A stretch of 8,542 nt of DNA. It comes from CBDUVZ01 sp965370805. Lineage in GTDB: Bacteria > Hydrothermota > Tepidihabitantia > Tepidihabitantales > Tepidihabitantaceae. The stretch spans positions 1 through 8,542 of the forward strand of contig CBDUVZ010000122.1 in NCBI GenBank assembly GCA_965370805.1, given 5' to 3'. Shown here one piece after another: positions 5,637 through 8,542 of this stretch (position 1 is its first letter; every line of letters begins with the position of its first letter). The notes beneath the pieces are model-generated. The model was not told the origin of the DNA and searched no databases. It saw only the letters and a list, made by a program, of their open reading frames with translations. The position numbers and the translations under genes are program-made.

Positions 5637-6434
5637 ATGTTTCCAACCATACTGAGGATCGGCGGGATTCACATCTACTCGTACGGTCTGATGCTGTTCA
5701 TATCGTTCCTTGTCGGTATTGCCGTTGTCGAACGGCGGGCCCGCAAGTTCGGCGTCGATCCGAAGAAAGTGACCGACCTCGCGCTCTGGATTCTGCTCGC
5801 GGTTGTGGTCGGCTCGCGCCTGTTCTACGTCGCTTTCCACTGGAGCGAGTTCTCCGGTGACCTGGTGAGCATCTTCGCGTTCTGGCGCGGCGGGCTGGCC
5901 GGGCTGATGTTCTACGGCGGGTTCATCGGCGCGCTCGCGGCCGGCCTGATCTACGTGCGGGTCCAGAAGCTGCCCACGATCAAGCTGCTTGATGCGGCGG
6001 CCCCGGCAATCGTTCTTGGCGAGGGGTTCACACGGATTGGCTGCTTCCTGAACGGGTGCTGCTTCGGGAAGCCGACGGCGTCATTCCTGGGGATGAAGTT
6101 CCCGTTGAACTCAGCGGCCGGGGCGACGTTTCCGAACCAGGCGATTCACCCGACTCAGCTCTACTCGTCGCTGGCAGGATTTACCATGTTTCTGGTGGCC
6201 TTGTGGCTGGAACGGCGCAAGCTGAAAGACGGAGTGCTGTTTGCTGTCATCCTGATTCTCTACTCGCTCTACCGGTTCGGCATAGACTTTGTGCGCTACT
6301 ATGAGAATGCTGCCAATTACTGGGGCAACCAGGTGGTGTCACTGGGTCTGGCCGCGGTCGGGGTGGTTCTGCTCATTCTGTTCCAACGTCGTCCGTGGCT
6401 GAAGAAGACGCAGGATGCCGGGTCTCGCCGGTAG
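5637..6434 (+). CDS. lgt: Prolipoprotein diacylglyceryl transferase
   Basis: A 265-residue polytopic inner-membrane enzyme that transfers diacylglycerol from phosphatidylglycerol to the lipobox Cys of prolipoproteins, the first step of lipoprotein maturation. Recognisable blocks are YSYGLM (14-19), YGGFIG (93-98), the Lgt signature TRIGCFLNGCCFG (132-144), HPTQLYSS (171-178) and YRFGIDFVRY (212-221). Arg133 and Arg213 correspond to E. coli Arg143 and Arg239, and Gly144 to Gly154. At the positions of E. coli Asn146 and Glu151 this protein has Cys136 and Cys141, and Tyr93 stands where E. coli has His103; as I recall, the Cys-containing signature occurs in other deep-branching and delta-type bacteria, so it is a variant rather than a defect. 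Length is normal. The start is fixed by an in-frame stop 12 nt upstream. The 3' end overlaps comF by 20 nt, implying cotranscription and translational coupling. Confidence 0.95.
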   Translation: MFPTILRIGGIHIYSYGLMLFISFLVGIAVVERRARKFGVDPKKVTDLALWILLAVVVGSRLFYVAFHWSEFSGDLVSIFAFWRGGLAGLMFYGGFIGALAAGLIYVRVQKLPTIKLLDAAAPAIVLGEGFTRIGCFLNGCCFGKPTASFLGMKFPLNSAAGATFPNQAIHPTQLYSSLAGFTMFLVALWLERRKLKDGVLFAVILILYSLYRFGIDFVRYYENAANYWGNQVVSLGLAAVGVVLLILFQRRPWLKKTQDAGSRR

Positions 6435-7134
6435 GCTCGGGTTCCTTCTTCGTTCCCTTTCGGATTTCCTTTTCCCGCCGATCTGCCTTGGTTGTGAGAC
6501 TGAGATCGATTCCGGCCTGGTCTGCGACGACTGCCGCACGCAGCTCGCTACATACCGGCTCGGTATCTGTCCCGAGTGCGGTCGGCCGCTCACGTCAAGC
6601 AAGCTCCGGTGCGTTCGCTGCCGCCTGCCGTTCTGCCTGACGCGGGTCCGGGCGTTGGGGCCATACATGCCGCCGTACAGCCTGCTGGTCCGGGCCATGA
6701 AGTACGATCACAAGACTGTGCTGGCGCGGGTGCTGGGGGAAATGCTGGTCGGGCTGGTGGAGTCTGACCCGGAGTTGCACGGAACCGACTGTCTCTGTCC
6801 GGTCCCGCTGCACCGGGCGCGTCTGCGCGAACGAGGCTACAACCAGGCGGCACTGCTGGCGGTCGAGGTCGCAGCGGGAACCGGCCTGCCGCTCATCAGC
6901 CCGCTGGTCCGGGTCCGGAACACCCTCACCCAGACCGCCCTGTCCGACGACCGGGTCCGCACGCGAAATCTGCGCGGTGCCTTCCGGGTGAAGGCCGGCA
7001 CCGACCTGGAAGGCAAGCGCGTGGTGCTGGTGGATGATGTAACTACGAGCGGGGCGACGTTGGACGCAGCCGGGCGTCAGTTGCTGGCGGCCGGGGCTAG
7101 CGCGGTGCTTGGTCTGGTTGTGGCTGCGGCGTAG
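6415..7134 (+). CDS. comF: ComF family phosphoribosyltransferase with N-terminal zinc fingers
   Basis: A 239-residue cytoplasmic protein of the ComF/GntX family, linked to natural transformation and DNA processing in other bacteria; its biochemical substrate is not settled. Two four-cysteine zinc-ribbon units lie at the N terminus: Cys24, Cys27, Cys37, Cys40 and Cys52, Cys55, Cys66, Cys69. The PRTase part contains the conserved MKYDHK (95-100), PVPLHRARLRERGYNQ (129-144), an R-N-x-x-TQT segment near 168-174 and the PRPP loop VVLVDDVTTSGAT (203-215). Length is typical for the family. ATG at 6415 lies inside the end of lgt, with only a poor GCAGG before it, so expression probably depends on ribosomes finishing lgt. 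The 3' end overlaps the convergent M23 gene by 38 nt. Confidence 0.92.
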   Translation: MPGLAGRLGFLLRSLSDFLFPPICLGCETEIDSGLVCDDCRTQLATYRLGICPECGRPLTSSKLRCVRCRLPFCLTRVRALGPYMPPYSLLVRAMKYDHKTVLARVLGEMLVGLVESDPELHGTDCLCPVPLHRARLRERGYNQAALLAVEVAAGTGLPLISPLVRVRNTLTQTALSDDRVRTRNLRGAFRVKAGTDLEGKRVVLVDDVTTSGATLDAAGRQLLAAGASAVLGLVVAAA

Positions 7135-8437
7135 CTGTCGCCGGGTCTTCCATCACGCCCGCCAGGCTGTCGCGCTTCGCGTTGAACAGACTGACGTAGG
7201 GGAGCTTCACCGGGTCGGCCCGCGGCACGCGCATCTTCAGCGGGTTGATTGCGGTTCCGAACTTGCGGACTTCATAGTGGAGGTGCGGGCCGGTCGAGAG
7301 CCCGGTGGACCCGACGCGACCGATGACCTGGCCTTGCTCGACAGGGACGCCGGTTTTGATTCCCTTGCCGAATCTGCTCAGGTGGCCGTACCGGGTCTTG
7401 AGGCCGTTGGAGTGCCCCACTTCCACCAGCTTGCCGTAGCCGTCCTTCCGACCGGCGAAAGTGACCCTGCCGTCGGCGACACAGGAAACCGGCGTGCCGC
7501 GCGGGGCGGCGTAGTCAACGCCGCTGTGCTGGCAGCGGATCCGGCGGATGGGGTGGAAGCGCGAGCCGAAGTAGGAAGTGACCCGGGAGAACCGGAGGGG
7601 CGACTTGAGGAAAGTCTTGCGCAGGGACTGGCCCTCAGCGTTGTAGTAGTCGGTGTGGCCGGTGGGGTCGGTGAAGCGGTAAGCCCGGAAGTCGCCTACC
7701 TGTCCCTGGTAGCGGGCGGACCGGATTCGTCCGTAGCCGACGAAAGCCGAGTCGGCGAATCGGCGCTCCACCAGGATGGTGAACGAGTCGGACTTCTGCG
7801 TTTCACAGAAGAAGTCAATCTCCCAGCCGAATATGTCGGCGAAATCGGCGACCAGTGCGACGGTCTCGCCTTGGTCCAGCAGGGCCTGGTAGAGGCTGCT
7901 TTCGATGTGGCCGGTAATGAGTCCAGGGACGCGCCGTATCGACCGGAGGAGCATCGAGACGCGGCAGTCGGCCGAGTCCAGGTCCAGTCGGTACGTTCGC
8001 TCGAAGCTCCGGCGGTAGTACAGGCGGTGCAGTCGGTCGTCGCCGTAAGCCAGCATGAGACTGTCTCCCGGTTTCATCCGGCGGAAGTTGAAGCTGCCGA
8101 GCCGGAGCCCGCCGATGATTTCGTCCACCGCGGGATTCCGTACCTCGGCGCGCGCCAATAGAGATGTCATCGTCTCGCCGCTCCGCACCGTGAAACAGCG
8201 CATCCGCTCGGTTGTGTCCTGGGTGGTGACTACCGGCAGGGGTTCAGCCCGGGGCCGCCGGCGGGCGAGCAGGGCAGCGACCACGATCAGGCTGATGACT
8301 GCCAGGATGACGAGTGGAACCAGGAGCCACTTCAGGCTGAAAAGCTTCGGTTCAGTGGGCTTGTGGGGATACCAACTCCGGAACGCCGGAAGCGGACCTT
8401 TGTCGGACGGCTTCTGCTGTTCAGGCTGGACAGCCAT
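7097..8437 (-). CDS. Membrane-anchored M23 (LytM) endopeptidase, MepM-like
   Basis: A 446-residue protein with a short cytoplasmic N terminus, one transmembrane helix (about 34-58) and a long periplasmic part, matching the layout of MepM/Csd3-type peptidoglycan DD-endopeptidases. Residues about 80-130 form an OapA/LysM-like domain (FTVRSGETMTSLL, MKPGDSLML). Residues about 135-270 resemble the Csd3-type middle domain. The M23 catalytic domain covers about 285-400: zinc ligands His304 and Asp308 (HSGVDYA) and His387 (HLHYE), with His352 (YGHLS) and His385 as catalytic partners. All are present, so it should cut cross-links in peptidoglycan, which growth and division need. The C terminus (about 425-446) is Pro/Gln-rich and disordered; the last codons overlap comF antisense. 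The start chosen is ATG 8437, which gives the usual short N terminus before the helix. The frame remains open to 8500 but that extension crosses the promoter. Confidence 0.9.
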   Translation of the reverse strand: MAVQPEQQKPSDKGPLPAFRSWYPHKPTEPKLFSLKWLLVPLVILAVISLIVVAALLARRRPRAEPLPVVTTQDTTERMRCFTVRSGETMTSLLARAEVRNPAVDEIIGGLRLGSFNFRRMKPGDSLMLAYGDDRLHRLYYRRSFERTYRLDLDSADCRVSMLLRSIRRVPGLITGHIESSLYQALLDQGETVALVADFADIFGWEIDFFCETQKSDSFTILVERRFADSAFVGYGRIRSARYQGQVGDFRAYRFTDPTGHTDYYNAEGQSLRKTFLKSPLRFSRVTSYFGSRFHPIRRIRCQHSGVDYAAPRGTPVSCVADGRVTFAGRKDGYGKLVEVGHSNGLKTRYGHLSRFGKGIKTGVPVEQGQVIGRVGSTGLSTGPHLHYEVRKFGTAINPLKMRVPRADPVKLPYVSLFNAKRDSLAGVMEDPATATPQPQPDQAPR

Positions 8438-8446
8438 CTGGCTACA

Positions 8447-8474
8447 ATGATACGTTCTCGACAGCAGGTTGCAA
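8447..8474 (-). promoter_or_regulatory. Promoter of the M23 gene, near-leaderless
   Basis: On the minus strand TTGCAA (8474-8469) and TATCAT (8452-8447, one base off TATAAT) are 16 nt apart. Nine bases (8446-8438) separate the -10 from ATG at 8437, so the mRNA would start within about 0-4 nt of the start codon. No Shine-Dalgarno sequence is present. Confidence 0.5.
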
Positions 8475-8512
8475 CACGCAAAACCGGCCAAACATAACAC
8501 CCGAAATCCACA

Positions 8513-8539
8513 TTTGACCCGACCCCGGGGAACGTCCCC
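8513..8539. repeat. Possible REP-like palindromic sequence at the window edge
   Basis: TTTGACCCGACCCC runs into GGGGA-ACG-TCCCC (8527-8539), a 5-bp inverted repeat, with CCCCGGGG (8523-8530) at the junction. Short GC-rich palindromes built from GGGGAC...TCCCC and GACCC-type blocks often occur as dispersed REP elements in bacterial genomes with REP-associated transposases. Only one copy is in this window, so repeat status is inferred from style alone. Confidence 0.3.
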
Positions 8540-8542
8540 TGT

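Noticed and set aside
7109..8161. 350-residue open frame on the plus strand over the M23 gene
   Set aside because: It is the antisense shadow of a well-supported M23 peptidase and is composed of low-information Val/Ala/Glu/Gly-rich sequence.
8438..8500. Upstream ATG (8500) for the M23 protein
   Set aside because: The extension crosses the predicted promoter and adds a Cys-rich stretch not expected before a cytoplasmic N terminus.
1..8542. CRISPR arrays, tRNA or rRNA genes, transposases, prophage genes
   Set aside because: No regularly spaced repeats, tRNA-like cloverleaf arms, rRNA motifs or mobile-element proteins were found on either strand.

Overview
This is a GC-rich bacterial window with no RNA genes, CRISPR arrays or transposase genes. 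It is probably from an uncultivated, diderm-like lineage of the kind represented by WOR-3, Zixibacteria or related FCB-side phyla. The assignment is an inference from three things: a long secreted peptidase ending in a FlgD/type-IX-like Ig sorting domain, a lipoprotein made of PKD-like repeats, and a delta/FCB-like Lgt signature. No marker gene that would settle taxonomy is present.

Layout, left to right. (1) The last 24 codons of an unidentified + strand gene end at 76, sharing a CTAG with the stop of a convergent gene. (2) A minus-strand integral membrane protein of the DUF422/CruF carotenoid family occupies 73-930. It has a TTG start, a strong Shine-Dalgarno site, a near-consensus promoter at 1080-1052 and a leader of roughly 115 nt that can fold in two exclusive ways, one of which hides the ribosome site. 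(3) A divergent small lipoprotein with two PKD-like domains lies at 1250-1903. (4) A 1017-residue secreted M14 zinc carboxypeptidase with several accessory beta domains lies at 2015-5068. (5) A dCMP deaminase (ComEB family) is at 5097-5573. (6) lgt is at 5637-6434 and overlaps comF (6415-7134) by 20 nt. (7) A minus-strand membrane-anchored M23 (LytM) endopeptidase at 7097-8437 overlaps the end of comF by 38 nt. (8) The right edge holds a short palindromic GC-rich sequence that looks like a REP-type repeat.

Functional themes: much of the window concerns the envelope. Lgt would lipidate the lipoprotein encoded nearby, the M23 enzyme trims peptidoglycan, the M14 enzyme is exported, and the carotenoid enzyme is a membrane protein. 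The deaminase feeds dUMP/dTMP synthesis. ComF belongs to the phosphoribosyltransferase family tied to DNA uptake and recombination.

The most noticeable regulatory pattern is a split in initiation mode. The DUF422 and M14 genes have real leaders with strong Shine-Dalgarno sites. For the lipoprotein, lgt and M23 genes, the -10 hexamer sits only 6-9 nt before the start codon, predicting leaderless or nearly leaderless mRNAs. No hairpin followed by a T-run was seen anywhere, and both convergent gene pairs overlap. I did not find a clear novel multi-gene system. The best leads are the alternative-fold leader in front of the DUF422 gene and the leaderless promoters.
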